Below are positions 25,736 to 37,837 of a stretch of DNA of 64,000 nt, piece after piece; the stretch's first letter is position 1, and each line of letters opens with the position of its first letter. The DNA is from Sipunculus nudus. Taxonomy: Eukaryota > Annelida > Sipuncula > Golfingiida > Sipunculidae. Location of the stretch: assembly GCA_026874595.1 (NCBI GenBank), contig CM049310.1, forward strand, positions 29,635,558 to 29,699,557, written 5' to 3'. A program made the translations under genes and the position numbers. A model generated the notes under the pieces. The model was not told where the DNA came from and made no database searches. It saw only the letters and a program-made list of their open reading frames with translations.

Positions 25736-28340
25736 GACTTCTTTGGGGTTGTATTGGTGGTGTATTTGATGTAAACAGTTGTTTGCTCAGCTCACACTGA
25801 TTTGTGGCTGTATGGGTTAAGTATTTCATGGAAACCGTTGTTTGCCCAGCTAAGACTGCTTTGGGGCTGTGTGGGAGGAGTATGTGATGTAAACAGTTGT
25901 TTGCTCAGCTCACACTGATTTGTGGCTGTATAGGTTAAGTATTTCATGGAAACCGTTGTTTGCTCAGCTCAGACTGCTTTGGGGCTGTGTGGGTGGAGTA
26001 TTTGATGTAAACAGTTGTTTGCTCAGCCCAGACTGCTTTGGGGCTGTACGTGTGATGTATTTGATGTAAACAGTTGTTTACTCAGCTCAGACTTCTTTGG
26101 GGTTGTATTGCTGGTGTATTTAATGTAAACAGTTGTTTGCTCAGCTCAGACTGCTTTGGGGCTGTATGGTTGGAGTATTTGATGTAAACAGTTGTTTGCT
26201 CAGCTCACACTGATTTGTGGCTGTATGGGTTAAGTATTTGATGTAAACAGTTGTTTGCTCAGCCCAGACTGCTTTGGAGCTGTGTGGGTGGAGTATTTGA
26301 TGTAAACAGTTGTTTGCTCAGCCCAGACTGCTTTGGGGCTGTACGTGTGGTGTATTTGATGTAAACAGTTGTTTGCTCAGCTCAGACTGCTTTGGGGCTG
26401 TATGGGTGGAGTATTTCATGTAAACAGTTGTTTGCTCAGCTCACACTGATTTAGGGCTGCATGATTAAAGTACTTCATGGAAACCGTTGTTTGCTCAGCT
26501 CAGACTGCGTAGGGGCTATATATGTTGTGTATTTGATGTAAACAGTTGTTTGCTCAGCTCAGACTGCTTTGGGGCTGTTAGGGTGGAGTATTTGATGTAA
26601 ACAGTTGTTTGCTCAGCCCAGACTGCTTTGGGGCTGTATGGGTGGAGTATTTGATGTAAACAGTTGTTTGCTCAGCTCACACTGATTTGTGGCTGTATTG
26701 GTTAAGTATTTCATGGAAACCTTTGTTTGCTCTGCTCAGACTGCTTTGGGGCTGTGTGGGTGGTGTATTTGATGTAAACAGTTGTTTGCTCAGCTCACAC
26801 TGATTTGTGGCTGCATGGGTTAAGTACTTCATGGAAACCGTTGTTTGCTCAGCTCAGACTGCTTTGGGGCTGTGTGGGTGGAGTATTTGATGTAAACAGT
26901 TGTTTGCTCAGCTCAGACTGCTTTGGGGCTGTATGGTTGGAGTATTTGATGTAAACAGTTGTTTGCTCAGCTCACACTGATTTGTGGCTGTATGGGTTAA
27001 GTATTTGATGGAAACCGTTGTTTGTTCAGCTCAGACTGCCCTGGGGCTATATGGGTGGAGTATTTCATGTAAACAGTTGTTTGCTCAGCTCAGACTGATT
27101 TATGGCTGTATGGTTAAAGTATTTCATGGAAACCGTTGTTTGCTCAGCTCAGACTGCGTTGGGGCTATATATGTTGTGTATTTGATGTAAACAGTTGTTT
27201 GCTCAGCTCAGACTGCTTTGGGGCTATAAGGGTGGAGTATTTGATGTAAACAGTTGTTTGCTCAGCCCAGACTGGTTTGGGGCTGTACGTTTGGTGTATT
27301 TGATGTAAACAGTTGTTTGCTCAGCTCAGGCTTCTTTGGGGTTGTATTGGTGGTGTATTTGATGTAAACATTTGTTTGCTCAACTCAGACTGCTTTGGGG
27401 CTGTATGGGTGGAGTATTTGATGTAAACAGTTGTTTGCTCAGCTCACACTGATTTGTGACTGTATGGGTTAAGTATTTCATGGAAACCTTTGTTTGCTCA
27501 GCTCAGACTGCTTTGGGGCTGTGTGGGTGGAGTATTTGATGTAAACAGTTGTTTGCTCAGCCAAGATTGCTTTGGGGCTGTACGTGTGGTGTATTTCATG
27601 TAAACAGTTGTTTACTCAGCTCAGACTTCTTTTGGGTTGTATTGCTGGTGTATTTAATGTAAACAGTTGTTTGCTCAGCTCAGACTGCTTTGGGGCTGTA
27701 TGGTTGGAGTATTTGATGTAAACAGTTGTTTGCTCAGCTCACACTGATTTGTGGCTGTATGGGTTAAGTATTTCATGGAAACCGTTGTTTGCCCAGCTCA
27801 GACTGCTTTGGGGCTGTGTGGGAGGAGTATGTGATGTAAACAGTTGTTTGCTCAGCTCACACTGATTTGTGGCTGTATAGGTTAAGTATTTCATGGAAAC
27901 CGTTGTTTGCTCAGCTCAGACTGCTTTGGGGCTGTGTGGGTGGAGTATTTGATGTAAACAGTTGTTTGCTCAGCCCAGACTGCTTTGGAGCTGTGTGGGT
28001 GGAGTATTTGATGTAAACAGTTGTTTGCTCAGCCCAGACTGCTTTGGGGCTGTACGTGTGGTGTATTTGATGTAAACAGTTGTTTGCTCAGCTCAGACTG
28101 CTTTGGGGCTGTGTGGGTGGAGTATTTGATGTAAACAGTTGTTTGCTCAGCCCAGACTGCTTTGGGGCTGTACATGTGGTGTATTTGATGTAAACAGTTG
28201 TTTACTCAGCTCAGACTGCTTTTGGGTTGTATTGCTGATGTATTTGATGTAAACAGTTGATTGCTAAGCTCAGACTACTTTGGGGCTGTATGGGTGGAGG
28301 ATTTGATGTAAACAGTTGTTTGCTCAGCTCACACTGATTT

Positions 28341-31300
28341 GTGGCTGTATGGGTTAAGTATTTCATGGAAACCGTTGTTTGCTCAGCTCAGACTGCCCTG
28401 GGGCTATATGGGTGGAGTATTTCATGGAAACCGTTGTTTGCTCAGCTAAGACTGCTTTGGGGCTGTGTGGGTGGAGTATTTGATGTAAACAGTTGTTTGC
28501 TCAGCCCAGACTGCTTTGGGGCTGTACGTGTGGTGTATTTGATGTAAACAGTTGTTTACTCAGCTCAGACTTCTTTGGGGTTGTATTGCTGGTGTATTTA
28601 ATGTAAACAGTTGTTTGCTCAGCTCAGACTTCTTTGGGGTTGTATTGGTGGTGTATTTGATGTAAACAGTTGTTTGCTCAGCTCACACTGATTTGTGGCT
28701 GTATGGGTTAAGTATTTCATGGAAACCGTTGTTTGCCCAGCTCAGACTGCTTTGGGGCTGTGTGGGAGGAGTATGTGATGTAAACAGTTGTTTGCTCAGC
28801 CCAGACTGCTTTGGGGCTGTACGTGTGGTGTATTTGATGTAAACAGTTGTTTACTCAGCTCAGACTGCTTTTGGGTTGTATTGCTGATGTATTTGATGTA
28901 AACAGTTGATTGCTAAGCTCAGACTACTTTGGGGCTGTATGGGTGGAGGATTTGATGTAAACAGTTGTTTGCTCAGCTCACACTGATTTGTGGCTGTGTT
29001 GGGTGGAGTATTTGATGTAAACAGTTGTTTGCTCAGCCCAGACTGCTTTGGGGCTGTACGTGTGGTGTATTTGATGTAAACAGTTGTTTACTCAGCTCAG
29101 ACTGCTTTTGGGTTGTATTGCTGGTGTATTTAATGTAAACAGTTGTTTGCTCAGCTCAGACTTCTTTGGGGTTGTATTGGTGGTGTATTTGATGTAAACA
29201 GTTGTTTGCTCAGCTCACACTGATTTGTGGCTGTATGGGTTAAGTATTTCATGGAAACCGTTGTTTGCCCAGCTCAGACTGCTTTGGGGCTGTGTGGGAG
29301 GAGTATGTGATGTAAACAGTTGTTTGCTCAGCTCACACTGATTTGTGGCTGTATAGGTTAAGTATTTCATGGAAACCGTTGTTTGCTCAGCTCAGACTGC
29401 TTTGGGGCTGTGTGGGTGGAGTATTTGATGTAAACAGTTGTTTGCTCAGCCCAGACTGCTTTGGAGCTGTGTGGGTGGAGTATTTGATGTAAACAGTTGT
29501 TTGCTCAGCCCAGACTGCTTTGGGGCTGTACGTGTGGTGTATTTGATGTAAACAGTTCTTTGCTCAGCTCAGACTGCTTTGGGGCTGTGTGGGTGGAGTA
29601 TTTGATGTAAACAATTGTTTGCTCAGCCCAGACTGCTTTGGGGCTGTACGTGTGGTGTATTTGATGTAAACAGTTGTTTACTCAGCTCAGACTGCTTTTG
29701 GGTTGTATTGATGATGTATTTGATGTAAACATTTGATTGCTAAGCTCAGACTACTTTGGGGCTGTATGGGTGGAGGATTTGATGTAAACAGTTGTTTGCT
29801 CAGCTCACACTGATTTGTGGCTGTATGGGTTAAGTATTTCATGGAAACCGTTGTTTGCTCAGCTCAGACTGCCCTGGGGCTATATGGGTGGAGTATTTCA
29901 TGGAAACCGTTGTTTGCTCAGCTCAGACTGCTTTGGGGCTGTGTGGGTGGAGTATTTGATGTAAACAGTTGTTTGCTCAGCCCAGACTGCTTTGGGGCTG
30001 TACGTGTGGTGTATTTGATGTAAACAGTTGTTTACTCAGCTCAGACTTCTTTGGGGTTGTATTGCTGGTGTATTTAATGTAAACAGTTGTTTGCTCAGCT
30101 CAGACTTCTTTGGGGTTGTATTGGTGGTGTATTTGATGTAAACAGTTGTTTGCTCAGCTCACACTGATTTGTGGCTGTATGGGTTAAGTATTTCATGGAA
30201 ACCGTTGTTTGCCCAGCTCAGACTGCTTTGGGGCTGTGTGGGAGGAGTATGTGATGTAAACAGTTGTTTGCTCAGCTCACACTGATTTGTGGCTGTATAG
30301 GTTAAGTATTTCATGGAAACCGTTGTTTGCTCAGCTCAGACTGCTTTGGGGCTGTGTGGGTGGAGTATTTGATGTAAACAGTTGTTTGCTCAGCCCAGAC
30401 TGCTTTGGAGCTGTGTGGGTGGAGTATTTGATGTAAACAGTTGTTTGCTCAGCCCAGACTGCTTTGGGGCTGTACGTGTGGTGTATTTGATGTAAACAGT
30501 TGTTTGCTCAGCTCAGACTGCTTTGGGGCTGTGTGGGTGGAGTATTTGATGTAAACAGTTGTTTGCTCAGCCCAGACTGCTTTGGGGCTGTACGTGTGGT
30601 GTATTTGATGTAAACAGTTGTTTACTCAGCTCAGACTTCTTTTGGGTTGTATTGCTGGTGTATTTAATGTAAACAGTTGTTTGCTCAGCTCAGACTGCTT
30701 TGGGGCTGTATGGTTGGAGTATTTGATGTAAACAGTTGTTTGCTCAGCTCACACTGATTTGTGGCTGTATGGGTTAAGTATTTCATGGAAACAGTTGTTT
30801 GCTCAGCCCAGACTGCTTTGGAGCTGTGTGGGTGGAGTATTTGATGTAAACAGTTGTTTGCACAGCCCAGACTGCTTTGGGGCTGTACGTGTGGTGTATT
30901 TGATGGAAACAGTTGTTTGCTCAGCTCAGACTTCTTTAGGGTTGTATTGGTGGTGTATTTGATGTAAACAGTTGTTTGCTCAGCTCACACTGATTTGTGG
31001 CTGCATGGGTAAAGTACTTCATGGAAACCGTTGTTTGCTCAGCTCAGACTGCTTTGGGGCTGTGTGGGTGGAGTATTTGATGTAAACAGTTGTTTACTCA
31101 GCTCAGACTGCTTTTGGGTTGTATTGCTGATGTATTTGATGTAAACAGTTGATTGCTAAGCTCAGACTACTTTGGGGCTGTATGGGTGGAGGATTTGATG
31201 TAAACAGTTGTTTGCTTAGCTCACACTGATTTGTGGCTGTATGGGTTAAGTATTTCATGGAAACCGTTGTTTACTCAGCTCAGACTGCCCTGGGGCTATA

Positions 31301-31440
31301 TGGGTGGAGTATTTCATGGAAACCGTTGTTTGCTCAGCTCAGACTGCTTTGGGGCTGTGTGGGTGGAGTATTTGATGTAAACAGTTGTTTGCTCAGCCCA
31401 GACTGCTTTGGGGCTGTACGTGTGGTGTATTTGATGTAAA
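28341..31440 (+). repeat. higher-order repeat of 24-25 monomers (about 1.42-1.48 kb)
   Basis: The same marker frame lies at 28,341, 29,817 and 31,233, giving intervals of 1,476 (25 units plus 1 base) and 1,416 (24 units exactly). The extra base is seen as CTGTGTTGGGTGG near 28,995. The copies share the same series of monomer classes with local insertions and deletions of whole monomers. Edges are approximate. Confidence 0.6.
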
Positions 31441-31620
31441 CAGTTGTTTACTCAGATCAGACTTCTTTGGGGTTGTATTGCTGGTGTATTTAATGTAAAC
31501 AGTTGTTTGCTCAGCTCAGACTTCTTTGGGGTTGTATTGGTGGTGTATTTGATGTAAACAGTTGTTTGCTCAGCTCACACTGATTTGTGGCTGTATGGGT
31601 TAAGTATTTCATGGAAACCG

Positions 31621-34600
31621 TTGTTTGCCCAGCTCATACTGCTTTGGGGCTGTGTGGGAGGAGTATGTGATGTAAACAGTTGTTTGCTCAGCTCACACTG
31701 ATTTGTGGCTGTATAGGTTAAGTATTTCATGGTAACCGTTGTTTGCTCAGCTCAGACTGCTTTGGGGCTGTGTGGGAGGAGTATGTGATGTAAACAGTTG
31801 TTTGCTCAGCCCAGACTGCTTTGGGGCTGTACGTGTGGTGTATTTGATGTAAACAGTTGTTTACTCAGATCAGACTTCTTTGGGGTTGTATTGCTGGTGT
31901 ATTTAATGTAAACAGTTGTTTGCTCAGCTCAGACTTCTTTGGGGTTGTATTGGTGGTGTATTTGATGTAAACAGTTGTTTGCTCAGCTCACACTGATTTG
32001 TGGCTGTATGGGTTAAGTATTTCATGGAAACCGTTGTTTGCCCAGCTCATACTGCTTTGGGGCTGTGTGGGAGGAGTATGTGATGTAAACAGTTGTTTGC
32101 TCAGCTCACACTGATTTGTGGCTGTATAGGTTAAGTATTTCATGGTAACCGTTGTTTGCTCAGCTCAGACTGCTTTGGGGCTGTGTGGGAGGAGTATGTG
32201 ATGTAAACAGTTGTTTGCTCAGCTCACACTGATTTGTGGCTGTATAGGTTAAGTATTTCATGGTAACCGTTGTTTGCTCAGCTCAGACTGCTTTGGGGTG
32301 TACGTGTGGTGTATTTGATGTAAACAGTTGTTTACTCAGCTCAGACTTCTTTTGGGTTGTATTGCTGGTGTATTTAATGTAAACAGTTGTTTGCTCAGCT
32401 CAGACTGCTTTGGGGCTGTATGGTTGGAGTATTTGATGTAAACAGTTGTTTGCTCAGCTCACACTGATTTGTGGCTGTATGGGTTAAGTATTTCATGGAA
32501 ACCGTTGTTTGTTCAGCTCAGACTGCCCTGGGGCTATATGGGTGGAGTATTTCATGGAAACCGTTGTTTGCTCAGCTCAGACTGCTTTGGGGCTGTGTGG
32601 GAGGAGTATGTGATGTAAACAGTTGTTTGCTCAGCTCACACTGATTTGTGGCTGTATAGGTTAAGTATTTCATGGTAACAGTTGTTTGCTCAGCTCAGAC
32701 TGCTTTGGGGTGTACGTGTGGTGTATTTGATGTAAACAGTTGTTTACTCAGCTCAGACTTCTTTTGGGTTGTATTGCTGGTGTATTTAATGTAAACAGTT
32801 GTTTGCTCAGCTCAGACTGCTTTAGGGCTGTATGGTTGGAGTATTTGATGTAAACAGTTGTTTGCTCAGCTCACACTGATTTGTGGCTGTATGGGTTAAG
32901 TATTTCATGGAAACCGTTGTTTGTTCAGCTCAGACTGCCCTGGGGTTATATGGGTGGAGTATTTCATGGAAACCGTTGTTTGCTCAGCTCAGACTGCTTT
33001 GGGGCTGTGTGGGTGGAGTATTTGATGTAAACAGTTGTTTGCTCAGCCCAGACTGCTTTGGGGCTGTACGTGTGGTGTATTTGATGTAAACAGTTGTTTA
33101 CTCAGCCCAGACTTCTTTGGGGTTGTATTGCTGGTGTATTTAATGTAAACAGTTGTTTGCTCAGCTCAGACTTCTTAGGGGTTGTATTGGTGGTGTATTT
33201 GATGTAAACAGTTGTTTGCTCAGCTCACACTGATTTGTGGCTGTATGGGTTAAGTATTTCATGGAAACCGTTCTTTGCCCAGCTAAGACTGCTTTGGGGC
33301 TGTGTGGGAGGAGTAGGTGATGTAAACAGTTGTTTGCTCAGCTCACACTGATTTGTGTCTGTATAGGTTAAGTATTTCATGGTAACCGTTGTTTGCTCAG
33401 CTCAGACTGCTTTGGGGCTGTGTGGGAGGAGTATTTGATGTAAACAGTTGTTTGCTCAGCTCACACTGATTTGTGGCTGTATAGGTTAAGTATTTCATGG
33501 AAACCGTTGTTTGCTCAGCTCAGACTGCTTTGGGGCTGTGTGGGTGGAGTATTTGATGTAAACAGTTGTTTGCTCAGCCCAGACTGCTTTGGGGCTGTAC
33601 GTGTGATGTATTTGATGTAAACAGTTGTTTACTCAGCTCAGACTTCTTTGGGGTTGTATTGCTGGTGTATTTAATGTAAACAGTTGTTTGCTCAGCTCAG
33701 ACTGCTTTGGGGCTGTATGGTTGGAGTATTTGATGTAAACAGTTGTTTGCTCAGCTCACGCTGATTTGTGGCTGTATGGGTTAAGTATTTGATGTAAACA
33801 GTTGTTTGCTCAGCCCAGACTGCTTTGGAGCTGTGTGGGTGGAGTATTTGATGTAAACAGTTGTTTGCTCAGCCCAGACTGCTTTGGGGCTGTACGTCTG
33901 GTGTATTTGATGTAAACAGTTGTTTGCTCAGCTCACACTGATTTGTGGCTGTATGGGTTAAGTATTTCATGGAAACCGTTGTTTGTTCAGCTCAGACTGC
34001 CCTGGGGCTATATGGGTGGAGTATTTCATGGAAACCGTTGTTTGCTCAGCTCAGACTGCTTTGGGGCTGTGTGGGAGGAGTATGTGATGTAAACAGTTGT
34101 TTGCTCAGCTCACACTGATTTGTGGCTGTATAGGTTAAGTATTTCATGGTAACAGTTGTTTGCTCAGCTCAGACTGCTTTGGGGTGTACGTGTGGTGTAT
34201 TTGATGTAAACAGTTGTTTACTCAGCTCAGACTTCTTTTGGGTTGTATTGCTGGTGTATTTAATGTAAACAGTTGTTTGCTCAGCTCAGACTGCTTTAGG
34301 GCTGTATGGTTGGAGTATTTGATGTAAACAGTTGTTTGCTCAGCTCACACTGATTTGTGGCTGTATGGGTTAAGTATTTCATGGAAACCGTTGTTTGTTC
34401 AGCTCAGACTGCCCTGGGGCTATATGGGTGGAGTATTTCATGGAAACCGTTGTTTGCTCAGCTCAGACTGCTTTGGGGCTGTGTGGGTGGAGTATTTGAT
34501 GTAAACAGTTGTTTGCTCAGCCCAGACTGCTTTGGGGCTGTACGTGTGGTGTATTTGATGTAAACAGTTGTTTACTCAGTCCAGACTTCTTTGGGGTTGT

Positions 34601-37390
34601 ATTGCTGGTGTATTTAATGTAAACAGTTGTTTGCTCAGCTCAGACTTCTTTGGGGTTGTATTGGTGGTGTATTTGATGTAAACAGTTGTTTGCTCAGCTC
34701 ACACTGATTTGTGGCTGTATGGGTTAAGTATTTCATGGAAACCGTTCTTTGCCCAGCTAAGACTGCTTTGGGGCTGTGTGGGAGGAGTAGGTGATGTAAA
34801 CAGTTGTTTGCTCAGCTCACACTGATTTGTGGCTGTATAGGTTAAGTATTTCATGGTAACCGTTGTTTGCTCAGCTCAGACTGCTTTGGGGCTGTGTGGG
34901 AGGAGTATTTGATGTAAACAGTTGTTTGCTCAGCTCACACTGATTTGTGGCTGTATAGGTTAAGTATTTCATGGAAACCGTTGTTTGCTCAGCTCAGACT
35001 GCTTTGGGGCTGTGTGGGTGGAGTATTTGATGTAAACAGTTGTTTGCTCAGTCCAGACTGCTTTGGGGCTGTACGTGTGATGTATTTGATGTAAACAGTT
35101 GTTTACTCAGCTCAGACTTCTTTGGGGTTGTATTGCTGGTGTATTTAATGTAAACAGTTGTTTGCTCAGCTCAGACTGCTTTGGGGCTGTATGGTTGGAG
35201 TATTTGATGTAAACAGTTGTTTGCTCAGCTCACACTGATTTGTGGCTGTATGGGTTAAGTATTTGATGTAAACAGTTGTTTGCTCAGCCCAGACTGCTTT
35301 GGAGCTGTGTGGGTGGAGTATTTGATGTAAACAGTTGTTTGCTCAGCCCAGACTGCTTTGGGGCTGTACGTCTGGTGTATTTGATGTTAACAGTTGTTTG
35401 CTCAGCTCAGACTGCTTTGGGGCTGTATGGGTGGAGTATTTCATGTAAACAGTTGTTTGCTCAGCTCACACTGATTTATGGCTGCATGGTTAAAGTATTT
35501 CATGGAAACCGTTGTTTGCTCAGCTCAGACTGCCTTGGGGCTATATATGTTGTGTATTTGATGTAAACAGTTGTTTGCTCAGCTCAGACTGCTTTGGGGC
35601 TGTTAGGGTGGAGTATTTGATGTAAACAGTTGTTTGCTCAGCCCAGACTGCTTTGGGGCTGTATGGGTGGAGTATTTGATGTAAACAGTTGTTTGCTCAG
35701 CTCACACTGATTTGTGGCTGTATGGGTTAAGTATTTCATGGAAACCTTTGTTTACTCAGCTCAGACTTCTTTTGGGTTGTATTGCTGGTGTATTTAATGT
35801 AAACAGTTGTTTGCTCAGCTCAGACTGCTTTAGGGCTGTATGGTTGGAGTATTTGATGTAAACAGTTGTTTGCTCAGCTCACACTGATTTGTGGCTGTAT
35901 GGGTTAAGTATTTCATGGAAACCGTTGTTTGTTCAGCTCAGACTGCCCTGGGGCTATATGGGTGGAGTATTTCATGGAAACCGTTGTTTGCTCAGCTCAG
36001 ACTGCTTTGGGGCTGTGTGGGTGGAGTATTTGATGTAAACAGTTGTTTGCTCAGCCCAGACTGCTTTGGGGCTGTACGTGTGGTGTATTTGATGTAAACA
36101 GTTGTTTACTCAGCCCAGACTTCTTTGGGGTTGTATTGCTGGTGTATTTAATGTAAACAGTTGTTTGCTCAGCTCAGACTTCTTTGGGGTTGTATTGGTG
36201 GTGTATTTGATGTAAACAGTTGTTTGCTCAGCTCACACTGATTTGTGGCTGTATGGGTTAAGTATTTCATGGAAACCGTTCTTTGCCCAGCTAAGACTGC
36301 TTTGGGGCTGTGTGGGAGGAGTAGGTGATGTAAACAGTTGTTTGCTCAGCTCACACTGATTTGTGGCTGTATAGGTTAAGTATTTCATGGTAACCGTTGT
36401 TTGCTCAGCTCAGACTGCTTTGGGGCTGTGTGGGAGGAGTATTTGATGTAAACAGTTGTTTGCTCAGCTCACACTGATTTGTGGCTGTATAGGTTAAGTA
36501 TTTCATGGAAACCGTTGTTTGCTCAGCTCAGACTGCTTTGGGGCTGTGTGGGTGGAGTATTTGATGTAAACAGTTGTTTGCTCAGCCCAGACTGCTTTGG
36601 GGCTGTACGTGTGATGTATTTGATGTAAACAGTTGTTTACTCAGCTCAGACTTCTTTGGGGTTGTATTGCTGGTGTATTTAATGTAAACAGTTGTTTGCT
36701 CAGCTCAGACTGCTTTGGGGCTGTATGGTTGGAGTATTTGATGTAAACAGTTGTTTGCTCAGCTCACACTGATTTGTGGCTGTATGGGTTAAGTATTTGA
36801 TGTAAACAGTTGTTTGCTCAGCCCAGACTGCTTTGGAGCTGTGTGGGTGGAGTATTTGATGTAAACAGTTGTTTGCTCAGCCCAGACTGCTTTGGGGCTG
36901 TACGTCTGGTGTATTTGATGTAAACAGTTGTTTGCTCAGCTCAGACTGCTTTGGGGCTGTATGGGTGGAGTATTTCATGTAAACAGTTGTTTGCTCAGCT
37001 CACACTGATTTATGGCTGCATGGTTAAAGTATTTCATGGAAACCGTTGTTTGCTCAGCTCAGACTGCCTTGGGGCTATATATGTTGTGTATTTGATGTAA
37101 ACAGTTGTTTGCTCAGCTCAGACTGCTTTGGGGCTGTTAGGGTGGAGTATTTGATGTAAACAGTTGTTTGCTCAGCCCAGACTGCTTTGGGGCTGTATGG
37201 GTGGAGTATTTGATGTAAACAGTTGTTTGCTCAGCTCACACTGATTTGTGGCTGTATGGGTTAAGTATTTCATGGAAACCTTTGTTTGCTCAGCTCAGAC
37301 TGCTTTGGGGCTGTGTGGGTGGAGTATTTGATGTAAACAGTTGTTTGCTCAGCCCAGACTGCTTTGGGGCTGTACGTTTGGTGTATTTGA
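31621..37390 (+). repeat. nested higher-order repeats of 7 and 25-28 monomers marked by CATGGTAAC
   Basis: The marker frame lies at 31,233, 32,883, 34,357 and 35,891, spaced 1,650, 1,474 and 1,534 bp. These equal 28 units minus 2, 25 minus 1, and exactly 26 units. The missing bases are explained by GGGGTGTACG variants near 32,297, 32,707 and 34,181. A 7-unit (413 bp) tandem duplication sits near 31,630-32,150. The variant CATGGTAAC (normally CATGGAAAC) occurs at about 31,731, 32,144, 32,262, 32,674, 33,381, 34,148, 34,855 and 36,389; I saw it nowhere else in the array. Confidence 0.65.
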
Positions 37391-37837
37391 AGTAAACAGT
37401 TGTTTACTCAGCTCAGACTTCTTTTGGGTTGTATTGCTGGTGTATTTAATGTAAACAGTTGTTTGCTCAGCTCAGACTGCTTTGGGGCTGTATGGTTGGA
37501 GTATTTGATGTAAACAGTTGTTTGCTCAGCTCACACTGATTTGTGGCTGTATGGGTTAAGTATTTCATGGAAACAGTTGTTTGCTCAGCCCAGACTGCTT
37601 TGGAGCTGGGTGGGTGGAGTATTTGATGTAAACAGTTGTTTGCTCAGCCCAGACTGCTTTGGGGCTGTACGTGTGGTGTATTTGATGTAAGCAGTTGTTT
37701 ACTCAGCTCAGACTGCTTTTGGGTTGTATTGCTGATGTATTTGATGAAAACAGTTGATTGCTAAGCTCAGACTACTTTGGGGCTGTATGGGTGGAGGATT
37801 TGATGTAAACAGTTGTTTGCTCAGCTCACACTGATTT

